A stretch of DNA of 64,000 nucleotides from Pedobacter cryoconitis. Lineage in GTDB: Bacteria > Bacteroidota > Bacteroidia > Sphingobacteriales > Sphingobacteriaceae. Under the pieces are notes generated by a model that searched no databases, was not told the DNA's origin, and was given only the letters and a program-made list of their open reading frames with translations. This document shows, piece after piece, positions 46,340 to 57,500 of this stretch; within the stretch, counting starts at the first letter, position 1; every line of letters starts with the position of its first letter. Position numbers and translations under genes: made by a program. Location: positions 125,354 to 189,353 of the forward strand of contig JAAAFW010000006.1 of assembly GCA_019352875.1 (NCBI GenBank). The letters run 5' to 3'.

Positions 46340-48145
46340 ATGAAAAAAGCTATATATATCACTTCAATTCTCCTGCTGGTTCAATTCAGTTCCTGTAAAA
46401 AAGGATTTCTGGATCAGGTGCCGAATGACCGGCTGACACTTGATGAAACTTTTGCCAACCGTCAGACTTCAGAGAAATTCTTGAATAACATTTATAATAA
46501 TATCCCGGATGAATTCGGACAGCGCAATCCCGGGGGAGATCGTAATGCCGGATTATGGACGGGCGGATCAGATGAAGCAGAGTTCCTCTGGGGCGGTGTA
46601 CAGTCCAACAGCGTGAATATTGGAAACTGGGATGCCACTTCGGGTTTTGTAAATGATTACTGGCGCAATTATTACCGCGGAATACGGTCAGCAACATTCT
46701 TTATGGCTAATATTGATAAAGTACCGCAGATGTCACAAGTGCTGAAAGATCAGTATCGTGCAGAGGCCAGGGCATTGCGCGCCATGTTTTACTTTTACCT
46801 GGTACGTTTATATGGACCGGTTATTCTAATGGGAGATCAGATCATCGAGCCAGATGCACCTGCCTCAGAAGTGCAGCTGGCCAGAAGCTCCATGGATGAG
46901 TGCATAGCCTACATTACCAAAGAGCTCGAAGAAGTCGCGGCGCAACTCCCGGTTACACCCGCCAACGATGACAGTTATGGAAGAATTACACAAGGAATAG
47001 CATTGGCCTTCCGCGCACAGGCACTTTTGTTGAATGCCAGTCCTTTATTTAACGGCAACGCAGACCTTGCTGGTTTGCAGAACAGGGACGGGAAACAATT
47101 AATTAATTCCAGCTTTGATGCCGGTAAATGGGCTGCCGCGGCAGAAGCCTATAAATCTTTTATCAGTAAATATGTACCCGGAACCTACGATCTGTTTCGT
47201 AAAAACGATGCTGATGGTAAGTACGATCCTTACCTCTCCTGCAGAGATGTGTTTTTAACAGATTGGAATAAAGAAGTGATCCTGGCAAGACCGGAATCTT
47301 CCCTGTCGGCCAGACAATATGAGATGACTCCTTACCATAGCGGTTATGCGCGTGATTTCAAAGGTTCAGGCGCATTGGGTGCCACACAAGGTCAGGTAGA
47401 TGCCTTCTTTATGGCCAATGGAAAAGATATTAATGATACAGGCTCAGGATATCTCACCACAGGATTTGCAGAAAAGGCTACTAAATATACTAAAGCCGGG
47501 ATTTACAACCAATGGGTTGGCCGCGAACCAAGGTTTTATGTGAATATTACCTATAATGGCAGTACCTGGTTAAACACCAACGAAGGCGAGATTACTACAG
47601 AATTATATAATACCGGTAACTCAGGTAAAGCAACCGGCGGTAACGATTATTGCCCTACGGGTTACATTGTCAGAAAAGCTATGGGACTGGGAAATTGGGA
47701 CGTCAGCAGAAGGCCGGTTATCCTGTACAGGCTGGCTAATATATTTCTGGATTATGCCGAAGCGATAAATGAAGCAGAACCAGGAAGCAGTGAAGCTATC
47801 AAATATGTAAACCTGATCCGCGAACGTGCAGGAATTCCCATTTATGGATCTGCAGATTTACCTGCACCAGGCGGACAAAGCCAGGTACGTGATGCGATCC
47901 GTAAAGAACGCCGCTCGGAACTGGCTTTTGAAAACGTCCGGTTCTTTGACACCCGGAGATGGAAAATTGCAGAACAAACAGACAATGGGCCTATGAAAGG
48001 ATTGGATATTGGTAAAAACCTGCCAGGTTTCCTGAATGTGATTACCTTCGAGACAAGGGTATTCACAAAGAGGCATTACCTGTTTCCAATTCCTTCAAAT
48101 GATGTTAACGTAGACGCAGAATTAATACAAAATCCCGGATGGTAA
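46340..48145 (+). CDS. SusD/RagB-family outer membrane lipoprotein
   Basis: A 601-residue surface lipoprotein with lipobox in LLLVQFSSC, then KKGFLDQVPNDRLTLDETF. TPR-like helices include YRAEARALRAMFYFYLVRLYGPV. The C-terminal RagB/SusD part contains AEAINEAEPGSSEAIKYVNLIRERAGI and AIRKERRSELAFENVRFFDTRRW, both family hallmarks. It binds the glycan and closes the SusC barrel. Its stop overlaps the start of the GH92 gene by seven bases. Confidence 0.95.
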   Translation: MKKAIYITSILLLVQFSSCKKGFLDQVPNDRLTLDETFANRQTSEKFLNNIYNNIPDEFGQRNPGGDRNAGLWTGGSDEAEFLWGGVQSNSVNIGNWDATSGFVNDYWRNYYRGIRSATFFMANIDKVPQMSQVLKDQYRAEARALRAMFYFYLVRLYGPVILMGDQIIEPDAPASEVQLARSSMDECIAYITKELEEVAAQLPVTPANDDSYGRITQGIALAFRAQALLLNASPLFNGNADLAGLQNRDGKQLINSSFDAGKWAAAAEAYKSFISKYVPGTYDLFRKNDADGKYDPYLSCRDVFLTDWNKEVILARPESSLSARQYEMTPYHSGYARDFKGSGALGATQGQVDAFFMANGKDINDTGSGYLTTGFAEKATKYTKAGIYNQWVGREPRFYVNITYNGSTWLNTNEGEITTELYNTGNSGKATGGNDYCPTGYIVRKAMGLGNWDVSRRPVILYRLANIFLDYAEAINEAEPGSSEAIKYVNLIRERAGIPIYGSADLPAPGGQSQVRDAIRKERRSELAFENVRFFDTRRWKIAEQTDNGPMKGLDIGKNLPGFLNVITFETRVFTKRHYLFPIPSNDVNVDAELIQNPGW

Positions 48146-50415
48146 GAAAGAAAGCAATATTATTATTGGCCATAGGCCTAAGCAGTGCCGGTCTTTCGGC
48201 ACAGCAAAAAAACCTCGTTCAGTATGTGAATACTTTACAGGGAACCAATTCGACGCATGAACTAACCAGGGGTAATACCTATCCGACGACGGCATTACCT
48301 TTTGGAATGAATACCTGGACACCCCAGACCGGTAAAAATGGTGATGGCTGGAAATATCAGTATCATAAAAAAACAATCAGAGGTTTTCAGCAGGCTCATC
48401 AATGCAGTTCCTGGTCCAGAGATTATGCGGTGTTTTCATTGATGCCGGTGCTGGACAGTCTGGTCGTTGACGAAGAAAAACGGGCAACCGCCTTCAGTCA
48501 TGATCAGGAAACTGGAAAGCCAGACTATTACCAGGTTAAATTTGCGAATCAATTGCAGACCGAGATAGCCCCTACAGAAAGAGGTGCACACCTGCGTTTC
48601 AGCTATCCGAAAGGTAAAAAGAGTTTTCTGGTATTAGACGGTTATACGCATTTAAGCGGTGTGCAGATTGATGTCGCTAACCGGACTATTACAGGTTATG
48701 TAAATAACGGCGAAGGATTTAAAGAAGGTTTCAGGAATTTCTTTGTGATGCGTTTTGATCAGCCTTTTAAAGCTTATGGTACCTGGGAGAATAAGCAGAA
48801 TACGATTCAACCCGGTAATCTTACCGCTGAAGGAAAAGGTAAAGGAGCATACCTCGAGTTTAAACCCGGTCTGAAAGTACAGGTGAAAGTAGCCTCTTCT
48901 TACATCAGTCCGGAACAAGCTGTTCGTAATCTGGAAACTGAATCCGGAAACGATAAACAACTGGAAGATACCAGGCGCAAGGCTGCTGCGGTGTGGAATG
49001 CCTCATTAGGTAAAATCGAAGTGGAAGGCGGAACAAAAGAAGATAAGGAAACCTTTTATTCCTGCTTTTTCCGTGCGAGCTTGTTTTCCCGCAAATTCTA
49101 TGAGCTGGATAAAGATGGAAAACCTTATTATTTCAGCCCTTACGACGGAAAAATACATGAAGGCTATATGTATACAGATACAGGCTTTTGGGATACTTTC
49201 AGGGCACAATTTCCGTTGAATACAATTATGCACCCCGAAATGCACGGACGTTATATGCAAGGCCTGATTTCTGCCTGGGAACAGTGTGGATGGCTTCCGT
49301 CGTGGTCTTTCCCAAGTGAAGCGGGTAGTATGATCGGGAATCATGCGATTTCTCTGCTGACAGATGCCTGGGTAAAAGGCATCCGGACGTTTGACCCACA
49401 GCAGGCATTGAAAGCTTATTTACATGAGGCGACCAATAAAGGACCATGGGGGCCTGCGAACGGAAGGGATGGCTGGAAAGATTATTATCAGCTGGGCTAT
49501 GTTCCTTATCCTGAAGTCCGCGAGGCAACCGCTAAAACACTGGAATACAGTTATGACGATTTTTGCGGTTACCAGCTTGCCGAGATGACCGGTCAGACCT
49601 TCTATTCGGATATCTTCAAAAAGACAGTATACAACTATAAAAACGTAATGGATACTAAAACCAAATTTATGCGGGGCAGAGATCGTCAGGGGAAATGGAA
49701 TGCATCGTTTGACCCTTATGAATGGGGTGGGCCTTTTACCGAAGGCAATGCCTGGCACTGGCAGTGGTCGGTATTTCATGACGTACAGGGCCTGATCAAT
49801 CTGATGGGTGGAGAAGACGCCTTTAATACCCGTATGGATTCTGTATTTACTGCACCAAATACAGTTAATGTAGGCAGCTACGGTGGTATGATTCATGAGA
49901 TGACAGAAATGGTTATGGCAGACATGGGACAGTACGCACACGGTAACCAGCCCATCCAGCATATGCCTTATTTGTATACCTATTCCGGCCAGCCCTGGAA
50001 AACACAGTATCAGGTCAGAAACATCATGTCCAAGCTTTATAACGCGACAGAGAATGGTTATCCCGGAGATGAAGATCAGGGCCAGACTTCTTCCTGGTAT
50101 GTATTGAGTGCGTTGGGCTTTTACAGTGTCACACCCGGAACAGATCAGTATGTTTTAGGCAGTCCTGCATTTAAGAAGATCACTATTAATCTGGAGAATG
50201 GAAAGCGATTTGTTATTCAGGCAGATGGAAATGACGCGGCGCATGTTTATATCAAATCTGCTACGTTGAATGGCAAACCTTATACAGCTAACTACGTTAA
50301 ACATAGTGATATTACCAATGGTGGCCTGCTCCGTTTGGAAATGTCCGCTTCGCCTGAGAAACAGCGGGGTACAAAACCTGCAGACCGTCCTTTTTCCCTA
50401 AGTGCGAAACCATAA
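48139..50415 (+). CDS. GH92-family glycoside hydrolase (exo-alpha-mannosidase-like)
   Basis: A 758-residue exported enzyme with signal peptide MVRKKAILLLAIGLSSAGLSAQ. The N-terminal beta-sandwich starts YVNTLQGTNSTHELTRGNTYPTTALPFGM. The (alpha/alpha)6 catalytic part has GFWDTFRAQFPLNTIMHPE, the acid Glu region GPFTEGNAWHWQWSVFHD, and GDEDQGQTSSWYVLSALGFY with the Asp that serves the inverting, calcium-dependent mechanism. GH92 enzymes release mannose from alpha-mannans and N-glycans. It is co-transcribed with SusCD. Confidence 0.93.
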   Translation: MVRKKAILLLAIGLSSAGLSAQQKNLVQYVNTLQGTNSTHELTRGNTYPTTALPFGMNTWTPQTGKNGDGWKYQYHKKTIRGFQQAHQCSSWSRDYAVFSLMPVLDSLVVDEEKRATAFSHDQETGKPDYYQVKFANQLQTEIAPTERGAHLRFSYPKGKKSFLVLDGYTHLSGVQIDVANRTITGYVNNGEGFKEGFRNFFVMRFDQPFKAYGTWENKQNTIQPGNLTAEGKGKGAYLEFKPGLKVQVKVASSYISPEQAVRNLETESGNDKQLEDTRRKAAAVWNASLGKIEVEGGTKEDKETFYSCFFRASLFSRKFYELDKDGKPYYFSPYDGKIHEGYMYTDTGFWDTFRAQFPLNTIMHPEMHGRYMQGLISAWEQCGWLPSWSFPSEAGSMIGNHAISLLTDAWVKGIRTFDPQQALKAYLHEATNKGPWGPANGRDGWKDYYQLGYVPYPEVREATAKTLEYSYDDFCGYQLAEMTGQTFYSDIFKKTVYNYKNVMDTKTKFMRGRDRQGKWNASFDPYEWGGPFTEGNAWHWQWSVFHDVQGLINLMGGEDAFNTRMDSVFTAPNTVNVGSYGGMIHEMTEMVMADMGQYAHGNQPIQHMPYLYTYSGQPWKTQYQVRNIMSKLYNATENGYPGDEDQGQTSSWYVLSALGFYSVTPGTDQYVLGSPAFKKITINLENGKRFVIQADGNDAAHVYIKSATLNGKPYTANYVKHSDITNGGLLRLEMSASPEKQRGTKPADRPFSLSAKP

Positions 50416-50445
50416 ACCGAATAAAAAATAAATTATAGATACTTC

Positions 50446-52866
50446 ATGAGAAAGCTCTTCCTTTTAGTAACCTGCCTGATTCTGACCGGCAGGATTTCTG
50501 CGCAGCAGACCGACCGTGCACCAGCTTATCCGCTGATCACACACCATTCTAATTTTAGCATCTGGTCTTTTACCGATCAGCTGAATGCTTCAGTAACGAA
50601 ACATTGGACCGGGAAAGACCAGGCGCTGTCCGGGATCTTAAAAGTAGATAATAAAGCCTACCGTTTCCTGGGTAAACAAACCTTACAATATGAAGCGCTC
50701 CCCAATCTGGATAAAACCCCGGACGCAGCCTTCCGCTATACATTTGAGCATCAGGAATCGGGCTGGTATACAAATGATTTTAACGATCAGGACTGGAATG
50801 CAGGCGTAGCTCCTTTTGGTGATGATCCTGCCAAAGCTAAAACCAGCTGGGATATGGATGAGATCTATCTGCGTAAGACTATCGAGATCAGTGAGGTTCC
50901 TGAGCAAGATCTATATCTGAAAATCAGTCATGATGATAATATCGTTGTCTACCTGAATGGCGAGCAGATCTTTAAGAAAGATGGTTGGGAGGAAGATTAT
51001 ATCTATATCCCTGTGAAGAAGTCCATATTGAAAAAAGGTAAGAATGTACTTTCCATGCAAGTGAAAAATACTGCCGGCGGCAGACATATAGATGCAGCAC
51101 TCGTAACCAGTATTCCACAGAAAGACGGTGAATTAATTGCCAGGCAGACATCAGTCAAGATAGAAGCTACCAGAACCATTTATAGTTTTATCTGCGGTGG
51201 GGTGAACCTGGAGGTAACTTTTCTTTCACCTTTACTGCTGAACAGCCTGGAACTAACTGAGCGGCCGGTAAGTTATATCAATTATGTGGTACGCGCCACC
51301 GATGGCAGAAAGCATCAGGTCAATGTGGTATTCACAGCCTCTTCAGATCTGGCCGTGAATACACCAGATCAGGCAGTGTCTGCCTGGAAAGGTAAAGCGA
51401 CGGGAATCTCTTATCTGAAAGCTGGTACAGTTGCACAGCCTATGCTGCAGAAGTCCGGCGATAATGTCAGGATAGATTGGGGTTACCTGTATGTAGGCGT
51501 TCCGGAATCTTATAAGGCTGTACAGACCTTAAACAGTTTGCCGGCCAGTCAGCTTAAACTGCTCAACAAAAAGTCGGTGAATTTAAATACGGATATCAAT
51601 TTTGGCCTGGTGGGTGTTGCCGCGGTCGAAAAGCATGTGTTGCTTGGTTATGACGATACCAATCCGATCCAGTATTTCAAGCAGAACCTTAAACCCCTGT
51701 GGAAGAAAACGCCCGCGCAACCTTTTAGTACACAGCTGCAGCTTGCAGAAAAACAGTATGTAAAAGTACGTGAGCAAAGCATTGCTTTTGATAAGGAGCT
51801 TTATGCCAAGGCTGTGAAAGCGGGCGGAGAGAAATATGCCGCGATCTGTAAACTCGCATACAGACAAAGTATTGCTGCGCACCGTCTGGTTCGTTCCCCG
51901 CAGGGAGAATTGTTGTTTATGTCCAAAGAGAACTTCAGTAATGGGTCTATCAATACTGTGGACATTACTTATCCCTCTGCACCGCAATACCTGTTATATA
52001 ATCCAGATCTGCTGAAAGGAATGATGAATGGTATTTTCTATTATAGTGAAAGCGGAAAATGGGCAAAGCCATACCCTTCACATGATCTGGGTACTTATCC
52101 GCTGGCGAATGGCCAGACTTACGGAGAGGATATGCCTGTAGAAGAAGCCGGTAATATGCTCATCCTCACTGCAGCCATTGCTAAAGCAGAAGGAAATGCT
52201 GCCTATGCAGAAAAGCATTGGAAAGTGTTAACAATCTGGACGGATTATCTGGTTAAAGAAGGGTTCGATCCGGATAACCAACTTTGCACAGATGATTTCG
52301 CTGGTCACCTTGCACATAATACCAACCTTTCGATAAAAGCGATTGTTGCAATTGGCGGTTATGCCCAGCTTGCAGAAAAACTAGGTAAGACAGTAGAAGC
52401 GGCAAAATACCGTCAGGCTGCACAGGAAATGGCAGATAAATGGGTTAAACAAGCAGATGCAGGCGATCATTATGCCCTGGTATTTGACGATAAGAATACC
52501 TGGAGCCAGAAATATAATCTGGTATGGGACAAGTTACTGGGATTGAATCTTTTTCCAAAGGACGTATACAAAAAAGAAGTAGCCTGGTATCTGAAGAAGG
52601 GCAACAAATTTGGTATCCCACTGGATAGCCGCAAGACCTATACAAAATCGGACTGGATCGTCTGGACAGCTACACTGACAGATGACCGGAAAGATTTTGA
52701 GAAGCTGGTTAACCCGGTTTACCGGTTTGCGACCGAAAGCGAGAGCCGTGTACCACTTAGCGACTGGTATGAAACTACTAATGGGGAAGTCATGAATTTC
52801 CGCGCCAGAAGTGTCGTGGGTGGCTTCTTCATTAAGATGCTCGCCGATAATTGGGGAGTTAAGTAA
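50446..52866 (+). CDS. DUF4965/glutaminase-A-like exported enzyme with beta-sandwich insert
   Basis: An 806-residue protein with signal peptide ending GRISAQ. The N-terminal DUF4964-like start PAYPLITHHSNFSIWSFTDQLN is followed at about residues 90-205 by a GH2-like sugar-binding beta-sandwich (DQDWNAGVAPFGDD and KISHDDNIVVYLNGEQIF). DUF5127-like, then DUF4965 (FMSKENFSNGSINTVDITYPSAPQYLL), then a DUF1793 helical barrel (DDFAGHLAHNTNLSIKAIVAIGGYA). The fungal relative is glutaminase A, but the barrel resembles glycoside hydrolases, so a carbohydrate role in this locus is at least as likely. Confidence 0.85.
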   Translation: MRKLFLLVTCLILTGRISAQQTDRAPAYPLITHHSNFSIWSFTDQLNASVTKHWTGKDQALSGILKVDNKAYRFLGKQTLQYEALPNLDKTPDAAFRYTFEHQESGWYTNDFNDQDWNAGVAPFGDDPAKAKTSWDMDEIYLRKTIEISEVPEQDLYLKISHDDNIVVYLNGEQIFKKDGWEEDYIYIPVKKSILKKGKNVLSMQVKNTAGGRHIDAALVTSIPQKDGELIARQTSVKIEATRTIYSFICGGVNLEVTFLSPLLLNSLELTERPVSYINYVVRATDGRKHQVNVVFTASSDLAVNTPDQAVSAWKGKATGISYLKAGTVAQPMLQKSGDNVRIDWGYLYVGVPESYKAVQTLNSLPASQLKLLNKKSVNLNTDINFGLVGVAAVEKHVLLGYDDTNPIQYFKQNLKPLWKKTPAQPFSTQLQLAEKQYVKVREQSIAFDKELYAKAVKAGGEKYAAICKLAYRQSIAAHRLVRSPQGELLFMSKENFSNGSINTVDITYPSAPQYLLYNPDLLKGMMNGIFYYSESGKWAKPYPSHDLGTYPLANGQTYGEDMPVEEAGNMLILTAAIAKAEGNAAYAEKHWKVLTIWTDYLVKEGFDPDNQLCTDDFAGHLAHNTNLSIKAIVAIGGYAQLAEKLGKTVEAAKYRQAAQEMADKWVKQADAGDHYALVFDDKNTWSQKYNLVWDKLLGLNLFPKDVYKKEVAWYLKKGNKFGIPLDSRKTYTKSDWIVWTATLTDDRKDFEKLVNPVYRFATESESRVPLSDWYETTNGEVMNFRARSVVGGFFIKMLADNWGVK

Positions 52867-52872
52867 GCAACG

Positions 52873-52906
52873 AAAAAGGGCTTCCGATTTCCCGGAAGCC
52901 CTTTTC
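52873..52906. terminator. Bidirectional terminator ending the polysaccharide locus
   Basis: The arms around AAAAGGGCTTCCG (52874-52886) and CGGAAGCCCTTTT (52893-52905) pair perfectly across a six-base loop and have A and T tails. It separates the locus from the convergent SusD gene of the next pair. Confidence 0.92.
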
Positions 52907-52935
52907 TTGGCTAAATTTAAATTAAAAACGGGTAC

Positions 52936-54573
52936 TTAGTAGCCCGGGTTCTGCTTAAGGTTCTCGTTCAGATCGCGCTGTTGTTGCGGAATAGGGAATA
53001 AGTTACGATTTGCAGCAGATGGGGTATGGTCCCACCATGTTCCTGAAGTGAATTTACCGAAACGGATCAGGTCATTTCTTCGGAAACCTTCGAAGATAAA
53101 CTCACGACCACGTTCTGCCAGCAGTTCATCCATTGTTAAACTAGATGCAGTGTAAGCATGTGAAGCCCAGCTATCAGTTTTATAAGCACGCTTTTTAACC
53201 GTATTGATTAGTTCAACCGCTTCCGCTGTCGCCGAACCACCGCTTTTACGCATAATAGCTTCTGCTTTTGCAAAATAGATCCAGCTTAAACGGTAGATGT
53301 TCCAGTCATTACTGTTGTATTTAGGATCAGCAGCCGGAGCGGTCGGACCTGGTTCTGTATTGCCTAGTTTATATTTATTAAAACGCACACCAGAATTTTC
53401 TTCACCCTCACTCATATTGGAGACTGTAGAACCTTTAGAATTACGCTGAATATTATCTACAAAAACTAAAGGTTTATCCAGATACTCTTCAGAACCCGTT
53501 ACTGGTGTTTTGCCATCTTTGAACTGCACCATAGGTCCTGCAAGGAACCAACCTGTTTTACGTTCATCATCTGCGTCATAGGTTGTAAATACACCCGGAA
53601 TCAACACAATACCATTGTTTCCGTCGCGGCCACCGCCATAAATTGCCCGTTGTTTAAAATGATAGAATTCTCCAGGAAAAGGAGGTTCTGTCTGTGCAAT
53701 TTGATAATCACGTACTAAAGAGAAAATCACCTCTTTAGATAAATCATTAGTTGTTTTATATTGGTCCGTAATATTATTGTCCAGTGCCATAGCGCCATTT
53801 TGGCCACCTGCAGCACCGCTGATCAGCTGATTTGCGGCAGCAATACAATCATCCCAACGCGCTTCACCAGTGTAAACCTCTGCGTTCAGGTATAATTCAA
53901 CGAGCATTGCATAAGCGCCTGCTTTAGTCATTCTGCCTGTCATGTTTTTAGCCAGGGCAGGAACCTTATCAATATTTTCTTTAATTTCTTTTTCTATGAA
54001 ATTAAAGACCTCTTTACGTGGAAGGGTTTCCGGTTTCGTTGGCGTACCTACTTGTGTAACCACTGGAATATTACCGAACATGTCCATCAGTTTCAAGTAA
54101 TGGAATGCGCGGAATAGTCTCAGTTCAGCAAGATAAGCCTGCTTATTTCCTTCTGCAATACCCATAGCAGTAGCGTCTCTTTTCTCAATATTGCCAATCG
54201 GATCATTACAAAGGCCCATTCCCCAATACATGAGGTTCCATGCATTGTTCAAGCCACTTTCATCAACTGTCCAGGTGTGGTAATGTAATCTTTTCCATTT
54301 ACCACCATCTTCACCGTGACGGCCTTTTGTCGGCCATGCCAGCTGATCTGCAGCAAGTTCTGCTGGTCTCCACCAACCATCTTGGCCGGCAGGGGTTGCC
54401 CAGGCACCTGCATGTGTATAAGGGCGGAGTACTGCAGAAAGCACTTCGGTTTCATTATTATAAAAGTTATCCGCTACAATTTTATCGTATGCATTTTCGT
54501 CTAGTTTAGTACACCCGTTTGCCAGGCTTAATACAGCAACCAGACCTGTATAAAGTATTGATTTCTTTATCAT
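52936..54573 (-). CDS. SusD/RagB-family outer membrane lipoprotein
   Basis: A 545-residue lipoprotein with lipobox in LSLANGC followed by TKLDENAYDKIVADNFYNNETE. Helical repeats include LAELRLFRAFHYLKLMDMFGNIPVV, and the C-terminal part LLAERGREFIFEGFRRNDLIRFGKF ends in FPIPQQQRDLNENLKQNPGY, the classic tail. It pairs with the SusC gene 11 bases upstream on the same strand. No degradative enzyme is next to this pair, so its substrate cannot be inferred. Confidence 0.94.
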   Translation of the reverse strand: MIKKSILYTGLVAVLSLANGCTKLDENAYDKIVADNFYNNETEVLSAVLRPYTHAGAWATPAGQDGWWRPAELAADQLAWPTKGRHGEDGGKWKRLHYHTWTVDESGLNNAWNLMYWGMGLCNDPIGNIEKRDATAMGIAEGNKQAYLAELRLFRAFHYLKLMDMFGNIPVVTQVGTPTKPETLPRKEVFNFIEKEIKENIDKVPALAKNMTGRMTKAGAYAMLVELYLNAEVYTGEARWDDCIAAANQLISGAAGGQNGAMALDNNITDQYKTTNDLSKEVIFSLVRDYQIAQTEPPFPGEFYHFKQRAIYGGGRDGNNGIVLIPGVFTTYDADDERKTGWFLAGPMVQFKDGKTPVTGSEEYLDKPLVFVDNIQRNSKGSTVSNMSEGEENSGVRFNKYKLGNTEPGPTAPAADPKYNSNDWNIYRLSWIYFAKAEAIMRKSGGSATAEAVELINTVKKRAYKTDSWASHAYTASSLTMDELLAERGREFIFEGFRRNDLIRFGKFTSGTWWDHTPSAANRNLFPIPQQQRDLNENLKQNPGY

Positions 54574-54584
54574 TATTTTTTTAA

Positions 54585-57500
54585 TTAAAATCCAACGTTA
54601 AGACCAACAAGGAAAGAGCGGGTTCTCGGATACATGTTTCTCAGATCCACACCAGGGCCTAAACCTGTGTCTGAAATCAGGTCAGGATCATTTCCAGAGT
54701 ATCCTGTAATTGTCGCCAGGTTTTGCCCGGTGACATAAACTCTGGCATTGCGGAACCAGGTAGATTTAGATTTGATATTATAACCCAGGGTAACTTCATC
54801 AAGTTTCACATTTGTACCACTTTCCAGATAGTAGTCTGAATACATATAAGTATCGTTGATACCAGAATATTTACCAAATGTCTCTTTTAACAGGTTCCCG
54901 CTCCAGGTTTTATTACCGTAAGTTAGAGCCGTTGTATTTAAGATTTTATAATCGAATTTACCGCGTAAAAAGATGCGCAAGTCGAAGTCTTTATAAGTAA
55001 AGTTATTCGTCCATGACAGGTAATATTTAGGTGTTGCCCTGCCCAGTGGTGCAAGGTCGGACAGATTCTTATCATAAGAAACGTTTATCTTATCATTCGT
55101 TACAGCTTCGCCATTACGGTTGTAGAATAACCATTTGCCTTCCGGTGTAAATCCTGCAAAACGTTTACCGAAGAAGATACCCACTTCACCGCCTTCATAA
55201 GTTGTAATAGCTCTGCCCAGATCACCAGCACCTTCAATGTCGCCGAAGGTTTTGTAAAGCACTTTAAACTGCTCGTTCGAATAAGAATCTAATTTATTTT
55301 TAATCGTGCTCGCTGTTGCATCCATGCTCCATGAGAAATCTGTGCTCTTAACAGCAGCATAACTTAAGGCCAGTTCAATACCTTTAGATGAAATCGTTCC
55401 TACATTTGCGTAAATGATGTTTCTCACGAAAGGAGGCTGCGGTGAAGTATATCCGTCCAACAGGTCCTTGGTTGTCCGTTTAAATACGTCGATGGAACCA
55501 GAAAGACGGTTTTCTGCCAGTCTGAAATCTAAACCAAGGTTAAGTTCTCTTTTGGTTTCCCACTTCAAGTTTGGGTTAGGGTTACGGTCAGGACCGTAAG
55601 TCTCGTAATAATTTCCATCCGGGAACAAGTATTTGCCTCCACCACCAAGCGTTACTCTTGATACGTTGTCCTCATTTGGTACATTACCAGTAACACCATA
55701 ACCGGCTCTTAATTTCAGGTAATTTACAAAGGGAATCTCTTTCATGAAGCTTTCTTCAGATATATTCCAACCAACGGATACTGCAGGGAAATTACCCCAT
55801 CTGTTGTTAACACCAAATTTAGAAGACCCCTCGCGTCTCAATATAAACTGCACCAGGTATTTATTGTCCAACGCATAATTTACGCGACCAAAGAAGGCAA
55901 CCAGCGTATTGTCTTGTTTTCCACTTTCCATCTTAGCCTTACCCAGGCCGAGCGCGCTACCTTCCTGCATACGATCTTCGTGGAAGAGATCATTGATGAA
56001 TCCACGATTTTCCATTAGCGAGGTTTCTCTGATGTTATAGCGGTAACTGTAGCCTGCGATAGCTGTCAGACTGTGCTTTTCTTCAAAAGTTTTCTGATAT
56101 TGTAAAGTCGGTTCGAATGCATATTTCTGCTCGAGCTCCATTCCTCTTGAAGCGAAACCTCCACCACGGAAGTCGGCATTTTCCATAGAATCCTCACCTG
56201 CTTTAAGCCTGTAACCCCCATCATTGTTGTTATTCCGGGTAATAGATCCAAAAACTGATGCTTTTAATCCGTCAATGATCTCCAAATCGACTTTAGCATC
56301 TGCCGAAGTTGTCTGTTGCTTTCGGTATTTAGTTTCCTGTGCCAAACGGGCGAAATAATTCGTACTGGTCAGATCAAAACGGTAAGATCCGTCTGGATTG
56401 AAATTGGATAAAGTTGGGTTTTTAGCCATTTCGCTTTCCCAAGATTGTACTGAATTAAGCTTATCATCACCACCTTCACCGCCAAGCAAATTACTTTTAT
56501 TAATATTGGTTGCGAGGTTCAATTGTACATTCAGACGATCATTCAAACCTTTCTGATTGACGTTTAAACGCAATGTATATTCTTCACGCCCGTTTTCTTT
56601 AGCTATACCTTCCAGGTTTCTGTAATTCACACTGGCACGGTAAGTTGTTTTGTCTGTACCACCAGAAAGCGAAAGGTTATGGTTCATGGACAGGTTATCA
56701 TGATTAATCAATTCATCATAAAAATCTGTGCTATTGCCATAATCCTGCTGATCCAGTTCTCCGGAAGCAATTTTCTGGCGATATTCATCTGCTGTCAGGA
56801 ATTTTTGTCTGTTCTGAACATACTCCTTCCGGAAATAAGTGCTGTAATCGATTGTAGGGGGGCCAGCCTTACCTTTTTTGGTGGTAATCAGAATTACACC
56901 TGCATTGGCACTTGTACCATAGATAGCTGCTCCAGAACCATCTTTCAATACGTCGATAGATTCGATATCATCCTGTTGTAACAAATCTGGATTACCACCA
57001 GGAATACCATCAATTACATAAAGTGGTGTTGAAGTTCCAGCTACAGATACTGCTCCCCGTAATTGCGTGGACACGCTAGAGTTCGGGTTAGAGCCTCCTC
57101 GTCTTGTTAATTGCAGACCTGCAACTTTACCCTGGATCAGATCCAGTGGGTTACGGGACCCGCTGCGGTTAAACTTCTCTGCACTAACATGCGTCACTGC
57201 AGAGGTTATTTCTTTACTCGAAAGTGTACCGTAACCAACACTCACGATTTCTACGTTTTCCAGTGTTGTACTGCTTGGTTTTAACTGTACGTCAATGGTA
57301 GTTTTAGTGCCTACAGGTGATTCCTGAGCTTCATATCCGATAAAGTTAAATACCAGAATTGCAGCTGAGGTAGGAACTTTAATACTGTACTTACCATTGC
57401 CATCTGTAGAAACTACAGTTTGCGTACCTTTAACCTTTACACTTACACCGGGCAAGCCTAAACCCTGCTCATCTTTTACTGTACCCTGGATGGTTAGTTC

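Noticed and set aside
49420..49962. 180-residue minus-strand frame inside the GH92 gene
   Set aside because: Antisense to conserved catalytic motifs of GH92; no independent support.
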